Origin: Heliocidaris erythrogramma
Taxonomy: Eukaryota > Echinodermata > Echinoidea > Camarodonta > Echinometridae
Direction of reading: 5' to 3'
DNA: 64,000 nucleotides
Assembly (NCBI GenBank): GCA_025617745.1
Contig: CM046873.1
Location: forward strand, 32,869,101-32,933,100
How positions within the stretch are numbered: position 1 is the stretch's first letter; each line of letters opens with the position of its first letter. A program made the translations under genes and the position numbers. Positions 63,941 through 64,000 of the stretch are shown in pieces. Below the pieces are notes generated by a model. That model saw only the letters and a list, made by a program, of their open reading frames with translations, had not been told where the DNA came from and made no database searches.

Positions 63941-64000
63941 TTCTCAATCTCAGTTTCTCTAAAAAGTAAAACATCCTGTAAAACATAAGAACGGGATTTA

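Overview
The window is eukaryotic, AT-rich and intron-bearing, and looks like an invertebrate deuterostome, most likely an echinoderm and perhaps a sea urchin. This rests on a secreted multi-SRCR gene of the kind that is greatly expanded in echinoderms, very many TTAA-flanked and foldback elements, tRNA-derived SINEs, a DIRS retroelement and several non-LTR clades. The species assignment is inference.

Layout. 0.3-4.1 kb: decayed minus-strand non-LTR retrotransposon carrying two nested insertions. 4.1-6.6 kb: TTAA-type inverted-repeat elements and a foldback MITE. 7.07-27.7 kb: one plus-strand gene. It has a TATA box, a signal-peptide exon, seven nearly identical single-exon SRCR domains (315 or 318 nt, all phase 1-1), 12-nt microexons that code four-residue linkers, and two short exons for a charged tail ending in a stop at 27694. 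The predicted product is about 815 aa, secreted, with no membrane segment. Its introns contain a segmental duplication whose two copies differ by clean insertions, which reveals target-site duplications. Three broken SRCR-like exons lie among the working ones.

28.47-45.93 kb: a DIRS-type tyrosine-recombinase retroelement with inverted terminal repeats and an internal complementary region. It is split by an I/Nimb-like LINE (34271-45501, 15-bp target duplication). That LINE is itself split by a 5.3-kb long-inverted-repeat DNA element (39541-44856, 9-bp target duplication). A smaller DIRS fragment with an intact recombinase reading frame lies at 10.6-12.2 kb.

46-63 kb: no recognisable host gene. 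The region holds MITEs, SINEs, a jockey-like fragment, a 1.27-kb element with compound inverted repeats, two mirrored TTAA units (52.9-55.6 kb), and a decayed L1/Tx1-like LINE on the minus strand (58.0-61.4 kb). 63.1-63.75 kb: two exons of a small single-pass membrane protein. The first exon can also read through its donor to a stop followed by AATAAA, which would give a second C-terminus.

All boundaries were read by eye. Repeat-family names rest on motifs and target-site duplications, not on database matches.
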